Source of the DNA: Desulfurococcales archaeon ex4484_204
GTDB lineage: Archaea > Thermoproteota > Thermoprotei_A > Sulfolobales > NBVN01
DNA length: 20,308 nt
Direction: 5' to 3'
NCBI GenBank assembly: GCA_002255065.1
Contig: NJEF01000019.1
Span: 1-20,308 of the forward strand
This document shows, in pieces, positions 1 to 6,857 of the stretch (positions are counted from its first letter, which is position 1; each line of letters starts with the position of its first letter). The notes beneath the pieces were generated by a model. It did no database searches. It worked only from the letters and a program-made list of their open reading frames with translations, and was not told the DNA's origin. The position numbers and the translations under genes are program-made.

Positions 1-12
1 CTCCATAACGAC

Positions 13-1506
13 CTACCTAGCCATGATTATCTTGGAGGCGGCCTCGACCTCCTCAGGCTTCCTAGTTAGGTAGCTAACCAGGAGGACTATGAGGAGGTTC
101 ACAATGAAGCCAATAACGCCTGCGTGGATCCCGTAGATCTTCACGTGACCGCTCAGGGCTAGGCCTACAGCTATTATGAAGCCTATAACGCTCCCGGCCC
201 ACGCACCCTTAGCGTTAACCCACGGTATGTAGAGCCCTAGGAGGAGCGGGGGCACCGCCTGCATACCTACCTCGAACTTAAGCTCGACCCACCTCCATAG
301 GGTGAACTTAGGCGTCATAACTATTACGTAGCCCAGTATAGCGAGCAACACCATGATGACCCTGCTAACGTTAATGATCCTCCTCTCAGACGCTGCTGGG
401 TTTATGAACTTAGCGTAGATATCCTTAGACAGGACCATCCCGAGAGCGAATATGACCGCCGCCGCGGTCGATAGGGTAGCTGATATAACGGATACGTAGG
501 TAAGCTCCCCGAGGACGTAGCCAACAGCAGACCTCCTAGCAGCCTCGTTAACTAGGAGGGGAACTATCCTCTCAGACTCCATCTTAGACAGGCCCGGGAA
601 TACAGCTAGCCCTATCAACCCCATGATAACGAATATCGTTGGGACGACCGTGTATATAGCTGGAGTGAATATGTACTGCCTCCTCAACGTCTTGAAGTCC
701 TTAGCGGCCACGACGAACATCCATATCTGGTAGTAGCACAGGACGCCGAACATAACGAGCACGATCGTGCTAGCCCAGCCGTAAGCGAAGGTGGGGCTCT
801 GGGGGGCTAGCTTAGCAGCTAGCTTAGCGTTGTTAGCTAGGCTAGCTAGGGCGTTAGCCCCCCCGAGAATCGGTATTATGCCGAACAGCACGCCAAGCAT
901 CGCGGCTATCATGACGGTGCCCATAATGAAGTTAGCTAGGGCGGTCCCCCTAAACCCTCCTAGAAGCATTACGAAGAGGACTACGGCCATGAATATTGCG
1001 GCGGATACAGCGTACGGTATGTAGCCAGCCGATGTAACCTCACCTATGTAGCCCATAGCTATGGACTGCTCGAAGAACTGGACGAACGTGCCCCAGAACA
1101 TGAGGGCTATTAGGAACAGCATGAGAGACCTGGAGCCGAACCTATCCTTAAAGAAGTCCCCAGGGGTTACGTACCCCCTCCTAAGAGCTATCGGGATGAG
1201 CTTAGCTCCCAGGATCATGAGGCCTACCAGGATCGAGACGTAGAACGCAGGGGCCACCAGGAAGTACAGGCCGGCCCTATAGGCCTTAGCGCTGTAGCCA
1301 ACGAATGTGTTGCCGCTGGCAATGGTTGCGAACAGCCCTATGCCTAGGACTACGTAGCCAAGCAGCTTACTGGCCATGAAGAAGTCCTTTACGGTAACAC
1401 CTATCCTCCTCCTATAGGAGTAGTACCCTATGTACATGATCACTATTAAGTAGATAGCGATCACTATGGGGAGGTCCACACCCCAAACAGCTGCTGCCTC
1501 AGCCAC
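13..1506 (-). CDS. Sodium:solute symporter family (SSF) transporter
   Basis: This 497-residue polytopic membrane protein should move a small solute, probably an organic acid, inward with Na+. The chain is almost continuous hydrophobic segments, about 13. The first helix is followed by a basic YYSYRRRIG loop, and the GNTFVGYSAKAYRAGL stretch near residue 65 is typical of SSF helix 2. Length fits the family (about 450-550). The start is GTG, and it overlaps the upstream DUF3311-like gene by 8 bp, so the two are probably translationally coupled. It is the third gene of an operon led by an isocitrate lyase-family enzyme, which suggests a carboxylate substrate; that is inference. Proline/Na+ or pantothenate/Na+ symport is the alternative within the family. 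The loop at about residues 220-240 is an Ala/Leu/Asn/Lys-rich low-complexity stretch encoded by CTAG-rich DNA. Confidence 0.88.
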   Translation of the reverse strand: MAEAAAVWGVDLPIVIAIYLIVIMYIGYYSYRRRIGVTVKDFFMASKLLGYVVLGIGLFATIASGNTFVGYSAKAYRAGLYFLVAPAFYVSILVGLMILGAKLIPIALRRGYVTPGDFFKDRFGSRSLMLFLIALMFWGTFVQFFEQSIAMGYIGEVTSAGYIPYAVSAAIFMAVVLFVMLLGGFRGTALANFIMGTVMIAAMLGVLFGIIPILGGANALASLANNAKLAAKLAPQSPTFAYGWASTIVLVMFGVLCYYQIWMFVVAAKDFKTLRRQYIFTPAIYTVVPTIFVIMGLIGLAVFPGLSKMESERIVPLLVNEAARRSAVGYVLGELTYVSVISATLSTAAAVIFALGMVLSKDIYAKFINPAASERRIINVSRVIMVLLAILGYVIVMTPKFTLWRWVELKFEVGMQAVPPLLLGLYIPWVNAKGAWAGSVIGFIIAVGLALSGHVKIYGIHAGVIGFIVNLLIVLLVSYLTRKPEEVEAASKIIMAR

Positions 1507-1708
1507 CGCTCCTCACCATCTCCTCAACCTTACCCGACAGGGCGTATATGATGTAGCCGAGGATCAGTATGATGATAACCGTCGCTAGCGCCCACGCAGG
1601 AATACCTGCAACGAGGGGGTAGACGCTCCTAGGGATGTACCAGGGGGTTGCTAGAACTGTGTACACGATGGCTAGAATGGCCATGAACTTGCCTAGTGTG
1701 AGGCCCAT
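1499..1708 (-). CDS. DUF3311-like small membrane protein, symporter partner
   Basis: This 69-residue protein has two predicted membrane helices (about residues 8-25 and 38-60) joined by a short loop containing PRSVYPLVAGIPAWAL. That Pro/Tyr...Gly-Pro/Ile pattern before the second helix is typical of DUF3311 proteins, which are regularly encoded directly upstream of SSF symporters. The ATG start is preceded by a GGTGG-type ribosome binding site, and the stop overlaps the symporter start. The assignment rests on size, helix layout and neighbourhood. It is probably an accessory subunit of the symporter, but no biochemical role can be read from the sequence. Confidence 0.7.
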   Translation of the reverse strand: MGLTLGKFMAILAIVYTVLATPWYIPRSVYPLVAGIPAWALATVIIILILGYIIYALSGKVEEMVRSGG

Positions 1709-1720
1709 GCAACCACCTTC

Positions 1721-2641
1721 CTAAACTATCCTCCTAACCCCCGCCTTACCGTACATCATCTCCAGCACCTTCTCCGGCAGGTACCTGTCCTCCATAGCCC
1801 TGAACTTATCGACGTTAACCACCTTAGCGAACTCAGGGAAGGTTATCAACCTATCTAGGTAGGTCTCGGCAGAGCCCTTCTCCTTAAGGATCGTTAGGGT
1901 GTCTAGCATCGCCTTAGCAGCTGCGTAGAGGGTAGTTAGCGGGAATATCACTATCTTAAACCCTAACTTCTCGGCCTCCTGAACGGACACCAGAGGCGTC
2001 CTACCGCCCTCAATCAGGTTAAGCATCAAGGGCGCCTTAACCTCCTTAACAGCCCTCTTCATCTGGTCCACGTCCTCGTAGGCCTCAATGAATATGAAGT
2101 CGGCGCCTGCCCTCCTGTAGGCCTCAGCCCTCTCAATAGCTTCATCGATCCCGGAGACCGCTATGGCGTCCGTCCTAGCACCGATGATGAAGTCCGGGTC
2201 CTCCTCCCTCTTAGCGTCGACGGCTGCCATGACCTTACCGACCATCTCCTCCTTATCGATTATAAGCTTACCGAACATGTGCCCGCACCTCTTAGGCCAC
2301 ACCTGGTCCTCGATGAAGAGGCCGGCAGCACCGGCCCATATGTACTCCTTAATAGTCCTGTAGACGTTGATGGCGTTCCCGTAGCCCGTGTCTGCATCAC
2401 CTATAACCGGGATGTTAACAGCCCTAGCAATAGACCTAACCCTATCGACCATCTCCTTAAAGCTAACAAGCCCTATGTCGGGCATCCCTAGGAGGGACGC
2501 TGCGGTGCCGTAGCCCGTGTGCTGTAAGGCCTTAAAACCGACCATCTCAGCTATCTTAGCGCTTAAAGCGTCGTAGGCGCCCGGCATAACGATGACCCCC
2601 GGCTCGCTGAGCATCCTCCTAAAAACCGAGGACTTCTTCAT
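1721..2641 (-). CDS. Isocitrate lyase/PEP mutase superfamily enzyme (2-methylisocitrate lyase-like)
   Basis: A 306-residue TIM-barrel enzyme of the isocitrate lyase/phosphoenolpyruvate mutase superfamily. Visible features are GAYDALSA near residue 21, the metal-binding GDADTGYGN at 81-89, the acidic pair ED at 111-112, and the catalytic loop KRCGH at 117-121, which carries the family's cysteine. The Cys loop supports a C-C lyase (2-methylisocitrate lyase, or a 2,3-dimethylmalate- or oxaloacetate-cleaving relative) over a phosphonomutase. Length matches PrpB-type enzymes (about 290-305). No methylcitrate synthase or dehydratase lies in the window, so the exact substrate is open. The ATG has a GGTGA ribosome binding site just upstream. 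It is the first gene of an operon with a DUF3311-like protein and a symporter, suggesting that the imported acid or a derivative is cleaved here. Confidence 0.85.
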   Translation of the reverse strand: MKKSSVFRRMLSEPGVIVMPGAYDALSAKIAEMVGFKALQHTGYGTAASLLGMPDIGLVSFKEMVDRVRSIARAVNIPVIGDADTGYGNAINVYRTIKEYIWAGAAGLFIEDQVWPKRCGHMFGKLIIDKEEMVGKVMAAVDAKREEDPDFIIGARTDAIAVSGIDEAIERAEAYRRAGADFIFIEAYEDVDQMKRAVKEVKAPLMLNLIEGGRTPLVSVQEAEKLGFKIVIFPLTTLYAAAKAMLDTLTILKEKGSAETYLDRLITFPEFAKVVNVDKFRAMEDRYLPEKVLEMMYGKAGVRRIV

Positions 2642-2673
2642 TAGGTCACCTCACGATGGCTTCCGTAAGGGGA

Positions 2674-2684
2674 CCTATATTAAC
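2674..2684 (-). promoter_or_regulatory. TATA-like promoter element of the lyase-symporter operon
   Basis: On the minus strand this reads TTAATATAGG. Its centre lies about 37 bp upstream of the lyase ATG, which would put the transcription start about 11 nt before the start codon, leaving room for the GGTGA ribosome binding site. It shares the 115 bp divergent region with the regulator gene promoter. Confidence 0.5.
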
Positions 2685-2721
2685 AGAACCTAACTTGTTT
2701 GGGCTACACCTTAAACCATAC

Positions 2722-2730
2722 CTTTATAAC
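2722..2730 (+). promoter_or_regulatory. TATA box of the HTH_10 regulator gene
   Basis: CTTTATAAC is a near-consensus archaeal TATA box. Its centre lies about 31 bp upstream of the ATG at 2757, predicting a transcript that starts only a few bases before the start codon, effectively leaderless. The AT-rich GTAATTAATT just downstream could be an operator or initiator region. Confidence 0.7.
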
Positions 2731-2756
2731 TTACCCCGTAGTAATTAATTGAGAGA

Positions 2757-3458
2757 ATGGTTAGGGGTAGGAGGAAGTACTACGTTAGGGTTCTTAAGGT
2801 CAGGCACTACGGCGACTACCTAACAGACCTAACCAACAGCGTCCGTAGGGACGTAGTCATAAGCTACCTAAGCCTAATAAACGGCCATAGCCACATGACC
2901 CTCCAGCTATTCCCCTCAAGCAGTAGGGCGATAGGTGAGGCAGTAGAGCTAGCCCACAGCTACAAGGACGTTAAGTCCACTAAGGTCTTAAGGGGCCCCG
3001 GCCTACAGCCCTTTGTCTTCATGGTTAAGAGGAACTACGGCGTTCTAAGGGCCCTATCCGACACCAGGTCCCTTAAGGTGGGCCCGGTAATAGTTAGCAG
3101 GGGGGTTAAGTACTTCTACGTACTAGTACCCAAGGGTGTTGAGGGTAGGTTAGTAGAGCTTGTTAGGGCATACTCACCAGTAGATGCCGAGGTATCCATA
3201 TCGAGGCCCTCCAACGTCAGGCTCGTTGAGCTACCCCTAATTAGGAGCACCCCGGCGAGGCCCTACCCAGAGCTAACGGAGTGCGAGCTGAGGGTGTTGA
3301 GGGAGGCGTACAGGGCAGGGTACTTCAGGTGGCCCAGGGCCGTGGACCTGGAGAAGCTTGCGAGGAGGCTGGGTCTATCGAAGGCAACCGTCCTGGAACA
3401 CATCAGGAAGGCGGAGAGGAAGATACTGAAGCACTACCTAAGCTACTACGGGTGCTAA
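2757..3458 (+). CDS. HTH_10 (Bat-type) transcriptional regulator
   Basis: This 233-residue protein is a DNA-binding regulator of the archaeal bacterio-opsin-activator (HTH_10) type. The C-terminal domain (about 172-230) has the family pattern: LTECELRVLREAYRAGYF, then WPR, LARRLGLSKATVLEHIRKAE and RKIL. The basic N-terminal part (about 1-165) is a mixed alpha/beta region, presumably for sensing or dimerisation, with no domain that I can name. It is transcribed divergently from the lyase-DUF3311-symporter operon and is the likely regulator of that operon and of itself; this is inferred from position. The ATG at 2757 is set by the TATA box about 31 bp upstream. The next gene starts 40 bp downstream and may be cotranscribed. 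Confidence 0.85.
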   Translation: MVRGRRKYYVRVLKVRHYGDYLTDLTNSVRRDVVISYLSLINGHSHMTLQLFPSSSRAIGEAVELAHSYKDVKSTKVLRGPGLQPFVFMVKRNYGVLRALSDTRSLKVGPVIVSRGVKYFYVLVPKGVEGRLVELVRAYSPVDAEVSISRPSNVRLVELPLIRSTPARPYPELTECELRVLREAYRAGYFRWPRAVDLEKLARRLGLSKATVLEHIRKAERKILKHYLSYYGC

Positions 3459-3498
3459 CAGATTTTACCCCGGACACCCTAAACAAACGGTACGGGCT

Positions 3499-4152
3499 GT
3501 GGAGGGAGCTTCTAGGGTTAAGCTCTCGGAGGACGTTAGGAGCGGGAGGGTTATATTCGTATCCCACTGCATCCTAAACCAGAACTCCAAGGTCTACGGG
3601 ATAGCCTACAGGCCAGCAGCCATTACCGAGGTAGTTAACTGCATCCTCAAGAACAACATAGGGATCGTTCAGATGCCGTGCCCAGAGTCCACGTACTGGG
3701 GTTTAAGGAGGTGGGCAATGCTTAAGGAGCAATACGACGTACCCAGGTTTAGGGAGTACTGCAGGGAGCTAGCGAGGGAGGTAGCTAACCAGGTGGTTGA
3801 GTACTTAAGGAGCGGGTACGTCGTAGCAGCTATAATCGGGTGCGACGGGAGCCCCGTATGCGGGGTTAACTGGACCAACACATACGTTAGCGGGCAGTGG
3901 GGAGGCTTCATAACTAAGGAAACCTTCAGGAACCCACCTAAGCAGAAGCTAGTTAAGGGCATGGGGGTCTTCATGGAGGAGCTTAGCAGGGAGTTGAGGA
4001 ACAGGGGGGTTGAGGTACCCATCATAGGGTACCCGGAGATGAAGGAGTTAGGGGGGATCGACGAGTTCATGAAGGTGTTGGAGAGGGTGGTTAAGGAGGC
4101 CTTAAGGAGGGAGCCCAGGGCGTCCCCTACGAACCACCAGCGCTCAGGCTAG
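3499..4152 (+). CDS. TudS-related (DUF523-like) putative desulfidase
   Basis: This 217-residue protein resembles the DUF523/TudS family of [4Fe-4S] desulfidases and its CD3072-type relatives. Three cysteine motifs occur in the expected order. VSHCILNQNSKVYG has Cys24, QMPCPE has Cys61, and GCDGSPVCG has Cys121, with an extra Cys115. In TudS the three cysteines hold a cluster that removes sulfur from thiouracil-type compounds; here the substrate is unknown. The only upstream start that fits is GTG at 3499, in the 40 bp gap after the HTH_10 gene, so the two are likely cotranscribed. The last 10-15 residues are low complexity and may be disordered. The role of a desulfidase beside an organic-acid uptake operon is unclear. 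Confidence 0.7.
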   Translation: MEGASRVKLSEDVRSGRVIFVSHCILNQNSKVYGIAYRPAAITEVVNCILKNNIGIVQMPCPESTYWGLRRWAMLKEQYDVPRFREYCRELAREVANQVVEYLRSGYVVAAIIGCDGSPVCGVNWTNTYVSGQWGGFITKETFRNPPKQKLVKGMGVFMEELSRELRNRGVEVPIIGYPEMKELGGIDEFMKVLERVVKEALRREPRASPTNHQRSG

Positions 4153-4157
4153 CTGGG

Positions 4158-4168
4158 TGGTTTAAACG
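4158..4168 (+). promoter_or_regulatory. TATA-like element upstream of the UPF0282 gene
   Basis: GGTTTAAACGC lies just after the desulfidase stop. Its centre is about 36 bp upstream of the GTG at 4199. This fits a short-leader transcript and supports the GTG over any start further upstream, because the frame upstream contains a stop at 4163 and no ATG, GTG or TTG. Confidence 0.45.
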
Positions 4169-4198
4169 CTCGAGTTAGGGGATGTTAGGGTTGAGTTA

Positions 4199-5230
4199 GT
4201 GTGGTTCGACTCCCTAGGAGCTAAGTCCTCATCAACCCTAATCACGACGCCCTACGTTAACGTGCTGATAGATCCGGGGGTAGCTATAATGCACCCAACG
4301 TTCCCGGCTAGCTGGGAGGATAAGGTTAGGTGGGCTGAGGAGGGCTTTAAGAGGGTCCTCAACGCATCGAGGAGGGCCGATGTAGTAGTTATAACGCACT
4401 ACCACTACGACCACTACACAGACTTCGAGAGGGGGATCTATGAGGGGAAGGAAGTCATTGTTAAGGACCCCAACCAGTACATTAACGAGTCCCAGAGGGG
4501 TAGAGCCCTGAACTTCCTGGAATCCATGGTTAGGGAGCTCGGGGGTGAAGGGCTCGAAGAGTTCATGACCAGCCCCCTGCACAGGGCGTACGGAAACCCC
4601 CTAAGCGGGCTAGTAGAGGCTACCAGCAGGGACTTCGGAGACTACAGCAGCAGGAGGGCGGAGCTACTGGGTAAGGGGCTTAAGTGGTTTAGGAAGCTTA
4701 GCAGTAAGTGGGCTAGCTGGAGGTGGGTTAAGGACTTTAAGCTACCGCTAGTCAGCCTAGCCATAGGTGATGGGAGGTCCTTTAAGTTCGGGGGCCTGGA
4801 GCTCAGCTTAAGCACCCCCAGGTTCCACGGAGTGGAGTTCTCAAGGGTTGGTTGGGTGGTCTCGGTAGGGATTAGGTGCTGCGGCTTTAAGGTGCTGTAC
4901 ACGTCGGACCTCAACGGCCCCATAATAGAGGACTACGCAACCAGCGTACTGAGGTTCGAGCCGGACCTACTAATACTTGACGGCCCCCCAACCTACCTAC
5001 TAGGGTACACGCTGAACAGGATCAACCTGGGGAGGGCCGTAGATAACGGTGTAAGGATAGTTAACGGGCTGGGGGAGGGGACCATCGTGGTCTACGACCA
5101 CCACTTAGCCAGGGAGCCCAGGTTTAGGGAGAGGACCTCGAGGGTGTGGGAGACCTCGAGGGTTAGGGTGGGCACAGCCGCCGAGTTCATGGGGAGGAAG
5201 CCCGTAGTTGTTGAGGTAGCTAGGAAGTAA
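4199..5230 (+). CDS. UPF0282 family metallo-beta-lactamase-fold hydrolase
   Basis: A 343-residue cytosolic protein of the metallo-beta-lactamase fold. The metal motif THYHYDHYTD gives His67, His69, Asp71 and His72. Later candidate ligands are the His in STPRFHG, the Asp in YTSDLNG and the His pair in VYDHHLA. NVLIDPGVAI near residue 21 and the long insertion between the first motif and the core are typical of the archaeal UPF0282 family, whose substrate is unknown; nuclease or phosphodiesterase activity is the usual guess for this fold. The start is GTG. Family members usually carry a few more N-terminal residues, and the open frame upstream would encode DVRVEL, but no start codon precedes it. 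So either the N-terminus is short or a non-standard start is used. Confidence 0.8.
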   Translation: MWFDSLGAKSSSTLITTPYVNVLIDPGVAIMHPTFPASWEDKVRWAEEGFKRVLNASRRADVVVITHYHYDHYTDFERGIYEGKEVIVKDPNQYINESQRGRALNFLESMVRELGGEGLEEFMTSPLHRAYGNPLSGLVEATSRDFGDYSSRRAELLGKGLKWFRKLSSKWASWRWVKDFKLPLVSLAIGDGRSFKFGGLELSLSTPRFHGVEFSRVGWVVSVGIRCCGFKVLYTSDLNGPIIEDYATSVLRFEPDLLILDGPPTYLLGYTLNRINLGRAVDNGVRIVNGLGEGTIVVYDHHLAREPRFRERTSRVWETSRVRVGTAAEFMGRKPVVVEVARK

Positions 5231-5253
5231 GTTAGAGGGGCTAGGGTATCATT

Positions 5254-5263
5254 ACCTTTATTA
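5254..5263 (+). promoter_or_regulatory. TATA-like element of the YaaA-like gene
   Basis: ACCTTTATTA is centred about 38 bp upstream of the TTG start at 5297. It supports an independent transcript with a leader of roughly 10-12 nt. Confidence 0.5.
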
Positions 5264-5296
5264 CTCACCCTAAGTAATTTACCTGGTTGCTTAAAC

Positions 5297-5965
5297 TTGG
5301 GTCCAGTACTGCTGGTTGTTGACTATTCAAGCAGGAAGTTCAGGTCAGTTAACGAGCTGAGGTCATGGAGCCGTAGGGGAAGCGTCCTTGAGTACCTAGG
5401 CGAGAGAATGGGGGAAGAGCTCCTTAGCAGAAGGAGGAGGGTCGCTGAGTCCATCCCCGATAGGAGGGGCTACCTACACAGCAGCGTTCCAGGGCCCGAC
5501 CTAGGGTTCGATACCCAGTCCAGAGCTGTTACCTACCTACCCGCCTACATGAGGTACAGGGAGGGTAGGATGTATAGGGGGCTCCCATGGCCAGTAATAG
5601 CTGGGTGCAGGGACCTGGACGTAGTGTTCGTGTCCCCCCTATACGGCATCGCGCGCCACCTAGAGCTGATAAGGTGCTACGACATAGCGCTCCCAACAGC
5701 TAGGAGGGCCTTCGGGCCCGGGGACGTCTGGGGGGACTTCATAGTTAAGGCCGTTGCCAGCTACGCCGTAAGTAGGGGCGCTGATGTAGTCTACGACCTA
5801 GCTTCCGAGAAGCTGAGGAGGGCGTTCCTAGCGGGGCTGAGGAGGACGGTTATGGGGAGGGGTGTTAAGTACGTCAGGGAGAGGCTTGGGAGCTCGTTTA
5901 GCGAGGTCTCCGTGAACATACGTTCTAAAATAGCTTACCTAGCTAGGAGGTACTGTAGTGCATAA
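5297..5965 (+). CDS. YaaA/DUF6884-like protein
   Basis: This 222-residue protein carries two signatures of the YaaA (UPF0246/DUF328) and DUF6884 group. One is LPAYMRYREGRMYRGL at about 81-96, matching the family's P-A-x-x-Y-x-G-x-x-Y-x-G-L pattern. The other is FVSPLYGIARHLELIRCYDI at 111-130, matching S-x-L-Y-G-L-x-x-P-x-x-x-I-x-x-Y. YaaA in bacteria binds DNA and protects against peroxide; relatives in archaea are poorly studied, some fused to tRNA-guanine transglycosylase domains. A role in nucleic-acid handling is possible but unproven. The first 60 residues are very basic. The start is TTG, chosen because a TATA box lies about 38 bp upstream and no ATG or GTG fits the N-terminus. Confidence 0.6.
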   Translation: MGPVLLVVDYSSRKFRSVNELRSWSRRGSVLEYLGERMGEELLSRRRRVAESIPDRRGYLHSSVPGPDLGFDTQSRAVTYLPAYMRYREGRMYRGLPWPVIAGCRDLDVVFVSPLYGIARHLELIRCYDIALPTARRAFGPGDVWGDFIVKAVASYAVSRGADVVYDLASEKLRRAFLAGLRRTVMGRGVKYVRERLGSSFSEVSVNIRSKIAYLARRYCSA

Positions 5966-5966
5966 A

Positions 5967-5977
5967 GCTTTTATGCC
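5967..5977 (+). promoter_or_regulatory. TATA box for the small membrane-protein cluster
   Basis: GCTTTTATGCC, just after the stop of the YaaA-like gene, is centred about 26 bp upstream of the ATG at 5997. That predicts a leaderless transcript starting at this ATG. CATAAA and TTTATG around it form a small inverted repeat. Confidence 0.55.
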
Positions 5978-5996
5978 TCCCAGTACCTCCACCTCA

Positions 5997-6244
5997 ATGA
6001 GGTTAAAAATTGTAGGTTCTACGTCACTGACACCTCCAGCAGAGAGGTAATTCTCGAGGAGAGGGCCAGCGTAGTTCTAACGGTGATGATGGTCCTCAGG
6101 GTCGTAGCAACGGTAGCCTTAGCTGTCGCTACGATGTACCTGCTCGCTACGGAGCCCGTTCTAAGCATTGCTGGGTTCGTAGCCCTAACAGCGTCCCCAA
6201 TCTACACCGTGGTCTTTAACCACCTACATAAGAAGGGGGTATGA
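5997..6244 (+). pseudogene. Small membrane protein A, apparent -1 frame break
   Basis: The ATG at 5997 sits where a leaderless transcript should begin, but its frame runs MRLKIVGSTSL and stops at TAA after 17 codons. A different frame, entered by a one-base backward shift at the run of five A at 6005-6009, stays open from there. It encodes NCRFYVTDTSSREVILEE, then two or three hydrophobic segments, and ends FNHLHKKGV with a TGA at 6242. That TGA overlaps the ATG of the next gene (ATGA), which supports the second frame as the real one. The gene therefore looks as if it lacks one base. It could be a pseudogene, a sequencing error or slippage-dependent. Layout resembles the next gene, suggesting tandem paralogs. 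Function unknown. Confidence 0.5.
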
Positions 6245-6690
6245 ACGTCAGTAAGGCCCCGTTCAAGGCCGTAGACGGTAGGGTGGTGACGGTCGTTAAG
6301 AAGAGCTCCATATGGATAACCTTAGGAGTCGCTGCATACGTGGTGGTCGCACTCCTAGGAATCGCTGCAATAGCGGTAGGGCTGTACCTAGGGGGTGAGC
6401 TCGCTGCAGGGTTAGCAGGACTGGGAATCACCATCCTAGTGGTTGCCCTAATAGCTGTTGCAGCACTGAACTTCCTGAGAACTAAGATAGACTTCGAGGG
6501 CGTTGGCGTAGGGATTAAGACATCTAAGGGTGGTTGTGTACAAGAGGAGCTTCTGGATAGCCCTAGCAATGGTTATCTCGGTAATAATAGCCATAATGTA
6601 CTTCGCCTACGCCGCCATACAGCTATACACAGCGTTCGTAGGGGGCGTCAGCGCTATACCTACCAGCATCGTAGCCTGCAGAGCAGCTGA
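6241..6690 (+). CDS. Small membrane protein B, 3' part probably out of frame
   Basis: The open frame has 149 codons, but only about the first 95 look like real protein. A short polar N-terminus (FKAVDGRVVTVVKKSS) is followed by two strong membrane helices at about 25-50 and 54-80, then LRTKIDFEGVGVGIKTS. The remainder, from roughly residue 97, is hydrophilic and overlaps the better frame of the following gene. A -1 shift near 6490-6524 would end the protein at TAA 6525, just before a GGGTGG ribosome binding site for the next gene. So the long ORF is likely an artefact of a lost base. The N-terminus resembles protein A ([FY]-x-[VA]-x-D then R-x-V and a basic/Ser step into the helix). The start overlaps the upstream stop. 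Function unknown. Confidence 0.5.
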   Translation: MNVSKAPFKAVDGRVVTVVKKSSIWITLGVAAYVVVALLGIAAIAVGLYLGGELAAGLAGLGITILVVALIAVAALNFLRTKIDFEGVGVGIKTSKGGCVQEELLDSPSNGYLGNNSHNVLRLRRHTAIHSVRRGRQRYTYQHRSLQSS

Positions 6691-6852
6691 GGTAGCCAGG
6701 TACGGGAATACCTTAGAGGGATCCAACAGCTGGGCACGTCCCTAGGCTACCTAAGCCCCATAGCTAACCTCATCGCCGGGCTCCTAAAGCTGATTAACGC
6801 GGCCATCCTCAACTTCCTTAGGGTTAGAGGGCACGTAAAACCTTCAAGCTAG
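6530..6852 (+). pseudogene. Small membrane protein C, frame-broken
   Basis: From GTG 6530 (or GTG 6536, which has GGGTGG just upstream) a frame encodes YKRSFWIALAMVISVIIAIM, one or two membrane helices, and then AFVGGVSAIPTSIVACRAAE. It then loses protein character and stops at 6745. A -1 shift near 6690-6705 joins it to the frame that encodes REYLRGIQQLGTSLGYLSPI and a final hydrophobic helix (ANLIAGLLKLINAAILNF), ending at TAG 6850. The combined product would be about 106 residues. This is the third apparent missing base in 850 bp, so the cluster is best read as decaying. The 3' end lies 5 bp from the convergent NikR-like gene. Confidence 0.45.
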
Positions 6853-6857
6853 CTATT

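Noticed and set aside
4199..4215. GGTTCGACTCC resembling a tRNA T-loop
   Set aside because: No acceptor, D or anticodon stem can be built around it, and it is coding sequence at the UPF0282 start.
5503..5518. GGGTTCGATACCC resembling a T-arm
   Set aside because: It lies inside the YaaA-like gene, and the surrounding bases do not fold into a tRNA.
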